A stretch of 64,000 bases of DNA from Streptococcus sp. (GTDB lineage Bacteria > Bacillota > Bacilli > Lactobacillales > Streptococcaceae). The first letter of the stretch is position 1, and the number at the start of each line of letters is the position of its first letter. This document shows positions 36,203 to 45,239 of the stretch, in pieces. The stretch covers positions 54,255-118,254 of the forward strand of contig JAUMZQ010000007.1 in assembly GCA_030528055.1 (NCBI GenBank). The letters are read 5' to 3'. Position numbers and translations under genes: made by a program. The notes beneath the pieces are model-generated. The model was not told where the DNA came from, made no database searches, and worked only from the letters and a program-made list of their open reading frames with translations.

Positions 36203-37024
36203 AATAGATCCTATTTTTACCTTGATATGAAAACCCATGAACTAGAAGTTCCTTATACCAAACAAAAACGTCGAATTCGAGTCTTATTACCAAAGAACTA
36301 TGCAAAAAATTCTCAAAAAAATTATCCAGTCATCTATTTTCATGACGGGCAAAATGTTCTGTATAGTAAAGAATCTTTTAGTGGACATTCTTGGAAAGTT
36401 ATTCCAACCATTAAAAGAAATCCCGATATTGAACAAATGATTGTGGTAGCTATTGATAATGATGGTTTTAATCGGATGAACGAATATTCTGCTTGGAAAT
36501 ACCAAGAATCAAATATTCCAGGGATGCAGTTTGGTGGTAAAGGAATCGAATATGCTGAATTTGTCATGGAAATTGTAAAACCTTTTATTGATGAACATTA
36601 TAGAACAAAGTCAGACCGCCTTCATACTGCGATGATTGGCTCTTCTTTGGGAGGCAATATCACGCAGTTTATGGGTGGAGAATATCAAGATCAAATTGGT
36701 TGTTTGGGAATTTTTTCATCAGCTAATTGGTTACACCAAGAGGCCTTCGATCGTTATATAGAACGAAAAAAATTACAAACTGATCAACGCATTTACATTT
36801 ATGTTGGAACAGAAGAAGCAGATGATACGGATAAGACATTGATGGCAGGGAATATCAAGCAGGCCTATATTGACTCTTCTATTCGTTATTTTCGTCAATT
36901 ACTTGCTTCGGGAGTGGACTTAGAAAATATAGTTCTTGATATCCAATCTGGAGCTATTCACAATGAGATTGCTTGGGCTGAAAAATTACCAGATTGTTTG
37001 CGATTTTTGGGTGAAAATTGGTAA
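36200..37024 (+). CDS. Esterase-family alpha/beta hydrolase
   Basis: 274 residues from ATG 36200 (MNRSYFYLDMKTHEL); a TTG at 36176 is an unlikely earlier start. Esterase D-like fold: YPVIYFHDGQNVLYS near the N-terminus, nucleophile elbow GSSLGGN near residue 155, and a late His in GAIHNEIAW. No signal peptide, so it acts in the cytoplasm. It is the first gene of a conserved streptococcal trio with a second esterase and an ATP-grasp enzyme; the substrate is unknown. Confidence 0.82.
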   Translation: MNRSYFYLDMKTHELEVPYTKQKRRIRVLLPKNYAKNSQKNYPVIYFHDGQNVLYSKESFSGHSWKVIPTIKRNPDIEQMIVVAIDNDGFNRMNEYSAWKYQESNIPGMQFGGKGIEYAEFVMEIVKPFIDEHYRTKSDRLHTAMIGSSLGGNITQFMGGEYQDQIGCLGIFSSANWLHQEAFDRYIERKKLQTDQRIYIYVGTEEADDTDKTLMAGNIKQAYIDSSIRYFRQLLASGVDLENIVLDIQSGAIHNEIAWAEKLPDCLRFLGENW

Positions 37025-37094
37025 TGTTTAGTTTGAATGATGTAATTGAAGTTATCTCGTAAAATAAGATTGTATAAAAAGGAGTTAGTATAGT

Positions 37095-37835
37095 ATGCAC
37101 GTTGAATTTTTAAATCATTGGAGTGGAAATCTAAATAGAGAAATGTACTTAAATCGTTATGGAAATTCAGGAATTCCTGTTCTTGTATTTGCCTCATCAG
37201 GTGGTAGTCATAATGAATATGCAGATTTTGGGATGATTGAATCTTGTTCTTGGTTTATCGAAACAGGAAAAATCCAATTCTTTACTTTGAGTAGCGTTGA
37301 CAGCGAAAGTTGGTTGGCGGATTGGAAAGATCCACATGATCGTGCTGAGATGCATCTTGCTTATGAACGATATGTGATTGAAGAAGCAATCCCATTTATT
37401 AAACATAAGACAGGATGGTTTGAACCAATGATGACTACTGGTTGTTCTATGGGAGCTTATCACGCAGTTAATTTCTTTTTGCAACATCCAGATGTCTTTA
37501 ATAAAGTAATCGCCCTTAGTGGTGTTTATGATGCTCGTTATTTTGTCGGTGATCATCTAAATGATGAAATAATTTATCAAAATTCACCTTCAGATTATAT
37601 TTGGAATCAAAACGATGGTTGGTTTATTGACCATTATCGCAATTCAGATATTATTATCTGTACTGGCCTGGGGGATTGGGAACAAGATGGTTTGCCGTCT
37701 TATTACACTCTAAAAGATGCTTTTGATCAAAAGAATATTCCAGCATGGTTTTCTGAATGGGGAAATGATGTTTCACATGATTGGATTTGGTGGCGTAAAC
37801 AGATGCCTTATTTCCTCAGTAACTTGAATTTATAG
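37095..37835 (+). CDS. Second esterase-family alpha/beta hydrolase
   Basis: 246 residues. The nucleophile elbow is GCSMGAYHA (Ser near residue 118), with an acidic residue in GLGDWEQDG and the final His in DVSHDWIWWRKQMP. Cytoplasmic by sequence. It is in the same family as the preceding gene but only distantly similar. It is preceded by GGAG and followed after 13 bases by the ATP-grasp gene. Confidence 0.8.
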   Translation: MHVEFLNHWSGNLNREMYLNRYGNSGIPVLVFASSGGSHNEYADFGMIESCSWFIETGKIQFFTLSSVDSESWLADWKDPHDRAEMHLAYERYVIEEAIPFIKHKTGWFEPMMTTGCSMGAYHAVNFFLQHPDVFNKVIALSGVYDARYFVGDHLNDEIIYQNSPSDYIWNQNDGWFIDHYRNSDIIICTGLGDWEQDGLPSYYTLKDAFDQKNIPAWFSEWGNDVSHDWIWWRKQMPYFLSNLNL

Positions 37836-37848
37836 TAAGGAGTATGTT

Positions 37849-39012
37849 ATGAATTATATCGTTATTTCACCCTATTATCCACAAAATTTTCAGCAATTTA
37901 CTGTTGAATTATCCAATAAAGGAATTACCGTTCTTGGAATTGGTCAAGAGCCCTACGAACAGTTAGATCAAACTTTAAGAGATTCTCTAACAGAGTATTA
38001 TAAAGTTGATAATTTGGAAAATTTAGATGAAGTCAAAAAAGCAGTTGCTTTTCTTTTCTACAAATACGGACCAATCGATCGTCTTGAATCACACAATGAA
38101 TACTGGTTAGAGCAAGATGCGACATTGCGTGAACAATTCAATATTTTTGGTGCAAAACCTAAAGACTTGAAAAAAACTAAATATAAATCTGAGATGAAAA
38201 AATTGTTCAAAAAAGCAGGAGTTCCAGTTGTTCCAGGTCAAGTAATCAAAACGATTCAATCTGTTGATAGAACGGTTAGTAAACTTGGCTTACCTCTAAT
38301 TGCAAAACCAGACAATGGAGTAGGAGCAGCAGGAACTTATAAACTTGAAGCACCAGAAGATATTGAGAATTTTAAAAAGGAATGGGATGAAAAAACTCCA
38401 TACTTTTTTGAAAAATTTGTGGAATCTGGACAGATTTGTACATTTGATGGGTTGACAGATAAAGAAGGGAATATTGTTTTCTCAACAACCTTTGACTATG
38501 CTCATACTCCATTAGATTTAATGCTTTATAAAATGGATAATTCTTACTATGTTCTTAAAGATATTGACCCTAAACTGTACGAATATGGAAAATCCATCGT
38601 AAAGATATTTGGTATGAAAGAACGCTTTTTCCACATCGAATTTTTCCGCACCAATGACGATTACATTGCTATTGAGTATAACAACCGTCCTGCTGGTGGT
38701 TTTACTATTGATGTCTACAATTATGCTCATTCTATTGATCTTTACAAAGGCTACGCTTCGGTCGTATTGTGTGAAGGGATTAATCAGCCTTATTTTGAAC
38801 CACAATATTGCCTAGCAACTTCACGTCGTAGCTCGTCTCATTACCTCTATTCAGAAGATGTGCTATTGGAAAAATACAAAGAGAATTTTAAATGCAAGAA
38901 GATAATGCCGGCAGCTTTTTCTGAACTTCAAGGGAATTTTCTCTATATGCTAACTACTCCTTCTAGAAAAGTATTAGAAGAAATGATTGATGATTTTGGA
39001 AAAAAAGTTTAA
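37849..39012 (+). CDS. ATP-grasp ligase-like protein
   Basis: 387 residues. N-terminal preATP-grasp region, then an ATP-grasp domain at about 115-310: KYKSEMKKLFKKAGVPVVPG, PLIAKPDNGVGAAGTYKL, EKFVESGQICTFDGL and the metal-binding FHIEFFRTNDDYIAIEYNNRPAGGF. Such enzymes activate a carboxylate with ATP and join it to an amine or similar group. The substrates are not evident. It is the last gene of the trio; AAGGAG precedes it. Confidence 0.82.
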   Translation: MNYIVISPYYPQNFQQFTVELSNKGITVLGIGQEPYEQLDQTLRDSLTEYYKVDNLENLDEVKKAVAFLFYKYGPIDRLESHNEYWLEQDATLREQFNIFGAKPKDLKKTKYKSEMKKLFKKAGVPVVPGQVIKTIQSVDRTVSKLGLPLIAKPDNGVGAAGTYKLEAPEDIENFKKEWDEKTPYFFEKFVESGQICTFDGLTDKEGNIVFSTTFDYAHTPLDLMLYKMDNSYYVLKDIDPKLYEYGKSIVKIFGMKERFFHIEFFRTNDDYIAIEYNNRPAGGFTIDVYNYAHSIDLYKGYASVVLCEGINQPYFEPQYCLATSRRSSSHYLYSEDVLLEKYKENFKCKKIMPAAFSELQGNFLYMLTTPSRKVLEEMIDDFGKKV

Positions 39013-39058
39013 AACTGCCCTAATACAGATTAAAATGACTTTGTGAAATTATTATATA

Positions 39059-39095
39059 AAAATCAGTTCACGCTTAGAGGGGACTGATTTTTCTT
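39059..39095 (+). terminator. Terminator after the esterase/ATP-grasp operon
   Basis: AAAATCAGTTC (39059-39069) pairs with GGACTGATTTT (39081-39091) with one G-U pair, then TTCTTT. Confidence 0.85.
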
Positions 39096-39119
39096 TGTGA
39101 AGAAAAGTAAGCAAAAATT

Positions 39120-39148
39120 TTGACAGGGCTTACAATATTCGATAAAAT
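39120..39148 (+). promoter_or_regulatory. Promoter of acoABC-lpdA-lplA
   Basis: TTGACA at 39120-39125, 17 bases, TAAAAT at 39143-39148. Confidence 0.82.
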
Positions 39149-39184
39149 GTTAGTATAAGAAATTATGATTAGAAAGGCTATAAA

Positions 39185-40150
39185 ATGGCACTAGATAAAT
39201 CTCTTTTGTTAGAAATGTTTCGTAAGATGGAAGAAATCCGTCGTATGGACTTAAAAATTGCACAATTGGTAAAAAAAGGAAAAGTACCGGGGATGACCCA
39301 CTTTTCTGTTGGAGAAGAAGCGGCTAGTGTCGGAGCTATGCTAGCTCTTAACCCTGACGACCTTATCACTTCTAACCACCGTGGTCATGGGCAAGCGATT
39401 GCCAAGGGAATTGACTTAAACGGTATGATGGCTGAAATCCTTGGAAAGTACAATGGTACTTGTAAAGGTAAAGGGGGGTCTATGCATATAGCAGACCTTG
39501 ATGCAGGGAACCTTGGTGCTAACGGTATTGTCGGAGGCGGTATGGGAATTGCTGTTGGAGCAGCACTTTCTCAACAAATGCAAAAAACAGGAAAAATAGT
39601 TGTCTGTTTCTTTGGAGATGGCTCAACCAACGAAGGAGTCTTTCATGAAGCTGTAAATATGGCATCTATTTGGAATCTTCCTGTTATTTTTTACTGTATT
39701 AATAATGGTTATGGAATTTCTGCTGATATTAAGAAGATGACGAATGTAGATCATATTTACAAGCGTAGTACAGCCTACGGCATTCCGGGAATGTTTGTTG
39801 AAGATGGAAACAATGTTTTAGATGTCTATGAGGGATTCCAAAAAGCAGTAGAACATGTACGTTCAGGTAAAGGACCTGTCTTGATTGAAAGTGTTACATA
39901 CCGTTGGTTAGGACATTCGTCTTCTGACCCTGGAAAATATCGTACGCGCGAAGAAGTGGAAGAATGGAAGAAAAAGGATCCTATCGAAAATCTTCGCAAG
40001 TATCTTCTTGAGAACAAAATTGCTGACGAAAAAGAGTTGGAAGATATACAATCTGAAGTAAAAAGCGCTGTTGAAGCATCTGTTAAATTTGCTGAAGATA
40101 GCCCATTCCCTCCACTCGAATCAGCTTTTGAAGATATTTATGCAGATTAA
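39185..40150 (+). CDS. acoA: Pyruvate/acetoin dehydrogenase E1 alpha
   Basis: 321 residues of the branched E1 alpha family. The thiamine-diphosphate/Mg site is GDGSTNEGVFHEAVNMASIW to INN (about residues 140-170). TSNHRGHGQAIAKG and the phosphorylation-loop-like YRWLGHSSSDPGKYRTREE are also present. With E1 beta it decarboxylates a 2-oxo acid or acetoin. In streptococci this cluster is annotated as either pyruvate or acetoin dehydrogenase; sequence alone does not settle the substrate. Confidence 0.92.
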   Translation: MALDKSLLLEMFRKMEEIRRMDLKIAQLVKKGKVPGMTHFSVGEEAASVGAMLALNPDDLITSNHRGHGQAIAKGIDLNGMMAEILGKYNGTCKGKGGSMHIADLDAGNLGANGIVGGGMGIAVGAALSQQMQKTGKIVVCFFGDGSTNEGVFHEAVNMASIWNLPVIFYCINNGYGISADIKKMTNVDHIYKRSTAYGIPGMFVEDGNNVLDVYEGFQKAVEHVRSGKGPVLIESVTYRWLGHSSSDPGKYRTREEVEEWKKKDPIENLRKYLLENKIADEKELEDIQSEVKSAVEASVKFAEDSPFPPLESAFEDIYAD

Positions 40151-40166
40151 GAGAGGAGATTAGAAA

Positions 40167-41159
40167 ATGGAAACAAAAACTATGTCGTTTCGTGACACCA
40201 TTATCCTTGCTATGTCTGAGGAAATGCGTCGCGATGAAAATGTATTATTAATGGGAGAAGATGTTGGTGTATTTGGAGGAGACTTTGGTACATCAGTTGG
40301 TATGCTAGATGAATTTGGACCAGAGAGAGTTCGTGATTGTCCGATTTCTGAAGCAGCTATTTCTGGTGCTGCTGCGGGTGCTGCTATGACTGGTCTTCGT
40401 CCAATTGTTGATATGACTTTTATGGACTTTTCTGTAATAGCAATGGATGCGATTGTTAACCAAGCTGCTAAGACTCGCTATATGTTTGGTGGAAAAGGAC
40501 AAGTCCCAATGACTATTCGCTGTGCCGCTGGTAACGGAGTTGGTTCAGCAGCTCAACACTCACAATCCCTAGAATCATGGTTTACTCATATTCCAGGCTT
40601 GAAAGTGGTAGCACCAGGAACTCCTGCTGATATGAAAGGTTTATTGAAGTCTTCTATTCGTGATAATAATCCTGTAATTATTTTAGAATATAAATCAGAA
40701 TTTAACCAAAAAGGAGAAGTTCCAGTAGATCCTGATTACACTATTCCACTTGGAGTTGGTGAAATCAAAAGAGAAGGAACTGATGTGACAGTTGTTACAT
40801 ATGGAAAAATGCTTCGCCGTGTTGTTCAAGCTGCAGAAGAATTAGCCGCAGAAGATATTTCAGTGGAAATTGTTGACCCACGCACGCTTGTTCCATTGGA
40901 CAAAGATATCATTATCAATTCAGTTAAGAAAACTGGTAAACTTGTACTTGTAAATGATGCTCATAAGACAAGTGGGTTTATTGGAGAAATTTCTGCGATT
41001 GTTTCAGAATCTGAAGCCTTTGATTACTTAGATGCACCGATTCGTCGTTGTGCAGGAGAAGATGTGCCAATGCCATATGCACAAAATCTTGAAAATGCAA
41101 TGATTCCAACTGTTGAAAGTATCAAGGAAGCTATTCGCAAGACTTACAGAAAAGAGTAA
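40167..41159 (+). CDS. acoB: Pyruvate/acetoin dehydrogenase E1 beta
   Basis: 330 residues, transketolase central and C-terminal domains: LMGEDVGVFGGDFGTS, CPISEAAISGAAAGAA with the Glu that activates thiamine, and VVAPGTPADMKGLLK. It forms the heterotetramer with AcoA. AGAGGAG precedes the ATG. A 118-base gap with two hairpins separates it from the E2 gene. Confidence 0.93.
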   Translation: METKTMSFRDTIILAMSEEMRRDENVLLMGEDVGVFGGDFGTSVGMLDEFGPERVRDCPISEAAISGAAAGAAMTGLRPIVDMTFMDFSVIAMDAIVNQAAKTRYMFGGKGQVPMTIRCAAGNGVGSAAQHSQSLESWFTHIPGLKVVAPGTPADMKGLLKSSIRDNNPVIILEYKSEFNQKGEVPVDPDYTIPLGVGEIKREGTDVTVVTYGKMLRRVVQAAEELAAEDISVEIVDPRTLVPLDKDIIINSVKKTGKLVLVNDAHKTSGFIGEISAIVSESEAFDYLDAPIRRCAGEDVPMPYAQNLENAMIPTVESIKEAIRKTYRKE

Positions 41160-41167
41160 ATATCATA

Positions 41168-41222
41168 ACCTGTGTTATGAATTTTCAAAAAAAGAAAGAG
41201 TTTACATAATATTTATGTAAAC
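41168..41222. repeat. Two inverted repeats in the acoB-acoC gap
   Basis: A small hairpin CATAAC/GTTATG (near 41164-41179) is followed by a 10-bp perfect inverted repeat GTTTACATAA/TTATGTAAAC (41200-41209, 41213-41222) with three bases between. No U-run follows, so this is not a standard terminator. It could be an operator, or an RNA element setting the E1/E2 ratio. Confidence 0.5.
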
Positions 41223-41277
41223 TTGTATCTTGTTTTAAGTAAAAAACAAATCAATAAAAATAAGAATAGGAGAGGCT

Positions 41278-42321
41278 ATGACTGATGATAAGTTGAGAGC
41301 GACTCCCGCTGCTAGAAAATTAGCGGATGATTTGGGAATCAATCTCTATGACGTATCTGGTACAGGAGCAAATGGACGTGTTCATAAAGAAGATGTTGAG
41401 ATTCATAAAGAAACAAACAGTGTAAGAATCACTCCGCTTGCCAAACGTATTGCAGAAGAAAATAACATTGCCTGGCAAGAAGTTCAAGGAACGGGTATTC
41501 GTGGTAAAATTAAAAAGAGAGACATTTTGGCTCTTCTTCCTGAAAATGTAGACAGTGATACGATAAAATCTCCAGCTCACATTGAGAAAGTGGAAGAAGT
41601 TCCAGATAATGTTACTCCATACGGTGAAATCGAAAGAATACCTATGACACCAATGCGTAAAGTTATCGCGCAACGGATGGTGGATAGTTACCTTACAGCA
41701 CCAACATTTACGCTTAATTATGATGTAGATATGACTGAAATGTTAGCTTTACGTAAGAAAGTCTTAGATCCAATTATGGAATCAACTGGAAAGAAAGTAA
41801 CCGTAACAGATTTACTTTCTCTAGCTGTTATTAAAACTTTGATGAAACATCCTTATATAAATGCCAGTCTAACTGAAGATGGACAAACGATTATTACTCA
41901 TAATTATGTGAATCTGGCTATGGCAGTAGGAATGGATGGCGGTTTATTAACACCAGTTGTATTTAACGCTGAAAAACTTAGTCTTTCAGAACTAGTAGTA
42001 TCTTTCAAAGATGTTATTGGACGTGCCTTGGACATGAAATTAGCTCCAAGTGAGCTACAAAATTCAACATTTACGATTAGTAATTTGGGAATGTTCGGAG
42101 TACAATCATTTGGTCCGATTATCAATCAGCCAAACTCAGCAATATTAGGAGTTAGCTCAACTGTAGAAAAACCAGTTGTTCTTAACGGAGAAATCGTTGC
42201 TCGTCCAATTATGAGTTTAGGTTTAACCATTGACCATCGTGTTGTAGATGGTATGGCGGGTGCCAAATTCATGAAAGATTTGAAAGCATTAATTGAAGAT
42301 CCCATTTCGATGTTGATTTAA
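41278..42321 (+). CDS. acoC: Dihydrolipoamide acyltransferase E2 lacking a lipoyl domain
   Basis: 347 residues. Instead of the normal N-terminal lipoyl domain it begins with two peripheral-subunit-binding domains in tandem: RATPAARKLADDLGINL (about 8-45) and RITPLAKRIAEENNIAW (about 50-85). The catalytic 2-oxo-acid acyltransferase domain follows from about 115, with the His-Asp motif in DHRVVDGMAGAKFM. The lipoyl domain is found on the next gene's product. This arrangement is known from pneumococcus. AGGAGAGG precedes the ATG. Confidence 0.92.
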   Translation: MTDDKLRATPAARKLADDLGINLYDVSGTGANGRVHKEDVEIHKETNSVRITPLAKRIAEENNIAWQEVQGTGIRGKIKKRDILALLPENVDSDTIKSPAHIEKVEEVPDNVTPYGEIERIPMTPMRKVIAQRMVDSYLTAPTFTLNYDVDMTEMLALRKKVLDPIMESTGKKVTVTDLLSLAVIKTLMKHPYINASLTEDGQTIITHNYVNLAMAVGMDGGLLTPVVFNAEKLSLSELVVSFKDVIGRALDMKLAPSELQNSTFTISNLGMFGVQSFGPIINQPNSAILGVSSTVEKPVVLNGEIVARPIMSLGLTIDHRVVDGMAGAKFMKDLKALIEDPISMLI

Positions 42322-42337
42322 AAAGGAGAAAGAGAAA

Positions 42338-44041
42338 ATGGCTTTAGAAGTAATTATGCCGAAAGCCGGCGTTGATATGACTGAAGGACAGATTGTCCAA
42401 TGGAACAAAAAAGTCGGTGAATTTGTAAAAGAAGGAGAAATTCTTCTTGAAATTATGACTGACAAAGTAAGTATGGAATTAGAAGCCGAAGAAGATGGCT
42501 ATTTAATCGCTATTTTAAAAGGTGATGGAGAAACAGTTCCAGTAACAGAAGTAATTGGTTACCTTGGTGAAGAGGGAGAAAACATTCCAACAGCTGGAGC
42601 AACTCCTGCAGAAAGTGCTCCTTCTCCTGTAACTTCAGCGGATACTGACGATGACAAAGATGATGCAGCCTATGATATTGTAGTGATTGGTGGCGGACCT
42701 GCAGGATATGTTGCAGCGATTAAAGCAGCACAATTAGGTGGTAAAATTGCTCTTGTTGAAAAATCTGAGCTAGGTGGAACTTGCTTGAATAGAGGATGTA
42801 TCCCTACCAAGACTTATCTTCACAATGCTGAAATAATTGAGAGCCTAGAACATGCAGCAAATCGTGGAATTATAATTGAAAATCCAAGCTTTAATGTTGA
42901 TATGGATAAAGTTCTTGAAACCAAAAACAAGGTTGTCAATACTCTTGTTGGTGGTGTGGCTGGACTGCTTCGTAGTTACGATGTTGATGTTCATAAAGGT
43001 GTTGGTACCATCACAAAAGATAAGAACGTTCTTGTAAATGGAACAGAATTGCTTGAAACGAAGAAAATTATCCTTGCTGGTGGATCTAAAGTCAGCAAGA
43101 TTAATGTTCCAGGTATGGAATCACCTCTTGTGATGACCAGTGATGATATCTTAGAGATGAATGAAGTACCAGAAAGCCTCGTTATTATTGGTGGAGGTGT
43201 TGTTGGTATTGAGCTAGGACAAGCCTTTATGACTTTCGGTAGCAAAGTAACAGTTATTGAAATGATGGATCGCATTGTGCCAGCTATGGATGCTGAAGTA
43301 TCTAAAAATCTTCGCTTAATCCTTGAACGCAAGGGTATGACAATTTTGACTAGCACAAAATTAGAAGAAATTGTAGAAGAAAATGGCAAACTTCGTATCA
43401 AGACTGAAGGTAAAGAAGACATCATCGCCGATAAAGCTTTGTTATCAATTGGACGTGTGCCAGATCTTGAGGGTATTGGTGATGTTGAATTTGAACTTGA
43501 TCGTGGTCGAATCAAAGTTAATGAGTATATGGAAACATCTGTTTCTGGAATTTATGCACCAGGAGATATCAACGGTACGAAGATGTTGGCTCACGCAGCT
43601 TTCCGTATGGGAGAAGTTGCAGCGGAAAACGCATTAAAAGGAAATCATCATGTTGCTAAATTAAATCTTACTCCAGCAGCTATTTATACATTACCAGAAG
43701 TTGCAGCAGTTGGTTTAACAGAAGAACAAGCACGTGACCAGTATGATGTTCAAATTGGTAAATTTAACTTTGCAGCTAACGGACGTGCTATTGCTTCAGA
43801 CGCAGCACAAGGATTTGTAAAAGTAATTGCAGATAAGAAATACGGTGAAGTTTTAGGTGTTCATATTATTGGACCTGCAGCAGCAGAGTTAATCAATGAA
43901 GCATCAACTATTATTGAAATGGAAATCACAGTTGAAGAAATGCTGAAAACAATTCATGGACATCCTACTTTCTCTGAAGTTATGTATGAAGCATTTGCTG
44001 ATGTTTTAGGACTTGCTGTTCACTCACCAAAGAAAAAATAA
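42338..44041 (+). CDS. lpdA: Dihydrolipoamide dehydrogenase E3 with N-terminal lipoyl domain
   Basis: 567 residues, about 100 longer than a plain E3. Residues 1-80 are a lipoyl domain with the lipoylated lysine in EIMTDKVSMELEA. A Pro/Ala/Ser linker (about 88-108) leads to the FAD/NAD flavoprotein: IVVIGGGPAGYVAAI, the redox disulfide in GGTCLNRGCIPTK, and the C-terminal His-Glu in HGHPTFSE. It reoxidises dihydrolipoamide and here also carries the swinging arm missing from E2. Confidence 0.95.
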   Translation: MALEVIMPKAGVDMTEGQIVQWNKKVGEFVKEGEILLEIMTDKVSMELEAEEDGYLIAILKGDGETVPVTEVIGYLGEEGENIPTAGATPAESAPSPVTSADTDDDKDDAAYDIVVIGGGPAGYVAAIKAAQLGGKIALVEKSELGGTCLNRGCIPTKTYLHNAEIIESLEHAANRGIIIENPSFNVDMDKVLETKNKVVNTLVGGVAGLLRSYDVDVHKGVGTITKDKNVLVNGTELLETKKIILAGGSKVSKINVPGMESPLVMTSDDILEMNEVPESLVIIGGGVVGIELGQAFMTFGSKVTVIEMMDRIVPAMDAEVSKNLRLILERKGMTILTSTKLEEIVEENGKLRIKTEGKEDIIADKALLSIGRVPDLEGIGDVEFELDRGRIKVNEYMETSVSGIYAPGDINGTKMLAHAAFRMGEVAAENALKGNHHVAKLNLTPAAIYTLPEVAAVGLTEEQARDQYDVQIGKFNFAANGRAIASDAAQGFVKVIADKKYGEVLGVHIIGPAAAELINEASTIIEMEITVEEMLKTIHGHPTFSEVMYEAFADVLGLAVHSPKKK

Positions 44042-44053
44042 GAGGACATGCTG

Positions 44054-45043
44054 ATGAAATATATTGTTAACAACAGCAATGACACAGCTTTTAATATCGC
44101 TCTTGAGGAGTATGCTTTTAAGCATCTTCTCAATGAGGATATGATTTTCCTGTTATGGATTAATAAACCATCTATTATTGTTGGGCGTCATCAAAATACT
44201 ATTGAAGAAATAAATCGTGATTATGTCCGTGAACATGGTATTGAAGTGGTACGTCGTATTAGTGGTGGTGGAGCAGTTTATCATGATTTAAATAATCTCA
44301 ATTACACCATTATTTCAAAAGAAAGTGAAGATAAAGCCTTTGACTTTAAGAGTTTTTCTGTACCAGTTATTAAAACCCTAGAGGAACTTGGCGTAAAAGC
44401 TGAATTCACTGGTCGTAACGATCTTGAAATTGATGGAAAAAAATTCTGTGGGAATGCACAAGCCTATATAAATGGACGTATTATGCATCATGGTTGCTTG
44501 CTTTTTGATGTTGATTTATCTATTTTAGTGAATGCTCTAAAAGTGTCTAAGGATAAATTTGAATCTAAGGGAGTAAAATCTGTTCGTGCTCGTGTAACAA
44601 ACATTATAGATGAATTGCCAAACAAAATTACTGTTGAGGAATTTCGTGACCTTTTATTAGACTACATGAAAAAAGAATATCCGAATATGACAGAGTATGT
44701 CTTTTCGGATGAAGAATTGGCTGAAATTAATCAAATTAAAGCTACTAAGTTTGGAACATGGGATTGGAATTATGGAAAATCTCCAGAATACAATATTCGC
44801 CGTGGAACCAAGTTTACTAGTGGGAAAGTCGAAATTTTTGCTAATGTCATTAATTCTAAAATTGAAGGTATCAAGATTTATGGTGACTTCTTTGGAATAG
44901 AGGATGTTGCAGCAGTAGAAGAGACTTTACATCAAGTGAAATATGAACGAGAAGATGTTTTAAAAGCTCTTGAAACAATTGACATCACTCGTTATTTTGC
45001 AGGTATTTCTAGAGAAGAGATTGCAGAAGCTATCGTTGGGTAA
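44054..45043 (+). CDS. lplA: Lipoate-protein ligase
   Basis: 329 residues; ATG 44054 is chosen over 44048 because GAGGA at 44042-44046 is better spaced. LplA fold: GRHQNTIEEINRDYV, VVRRISGGGAVYHD with the RRxxGGGxVYHD signature, and GKKFCGNAQ. The C-terminal accessory domain is present (about 250-329). It attaches lipoate to the lysine of the lipoyl domain encoded just upstream. Last gene of the cluster. Confidence 0.94.
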   Translation: MKYIVNNSNDTAFNIALEEYAFKHLLNEDMIFLLWINKPSIIVGRHQNTIEEINRDYVREHGIEVVRRISGGGAVYHDLNNLNYTIISKESEDKAFDFKSFSVPVIKTLEELGVKAEFTGRNDLEIDGKKFCGNAQAYINGRIMHHGCLLFDVDLSILVNALKVSKDKFESKGVKSVRARVTNIIDELPNKITVEEFRDLLLDYMKKEYPNMTEYVFSDEELAEINQIKATKFGTWDWNYGKSPEYNIRRGTKFTSGKVEIFANVINSKIEGIKIYGDFFGIEDVAAVEETLHQVKYEREDVLKALETIDITRYFAGISREEIAEAIVG

Positions 45044-45082
45044 AAGTAATTTATCTAGAAGACGAGATAACTATAATAGAAG

Positions 45083-45120
45083 AAAAACTGTAGATTATTA
45101 ATTTAATCTGCAGTTTTTTT
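45083..45120 (+). terminator. Terminator of the aco-lpdA-lplA operon
   Basis: AAAAACTGTAGATTA (45083-45097) pairs with TAATCTGCAGTTTTT (45104-45118) with one G-U pair, then T residues. Confidence 0.9.
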
Positions 45121-45239
45121 GTTTTTATTAAAAAGAGCATATCAAAATCAAGTTTTTTCAAATATTCTTCTATATTTTTAATAATTATTTTTAGTTATAC
45201 TAGAAACATAAAGAAATAACAATTATTAAAGGAGAATAT

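Noticed and set aside
42991-43515. 174-codon open frame on the minus strand inside lpdA
   Set aside because: Fully antisense to a well-conserved enzyme; Ser/Ile-rich shadow translation with no ribosome binding site or domain.
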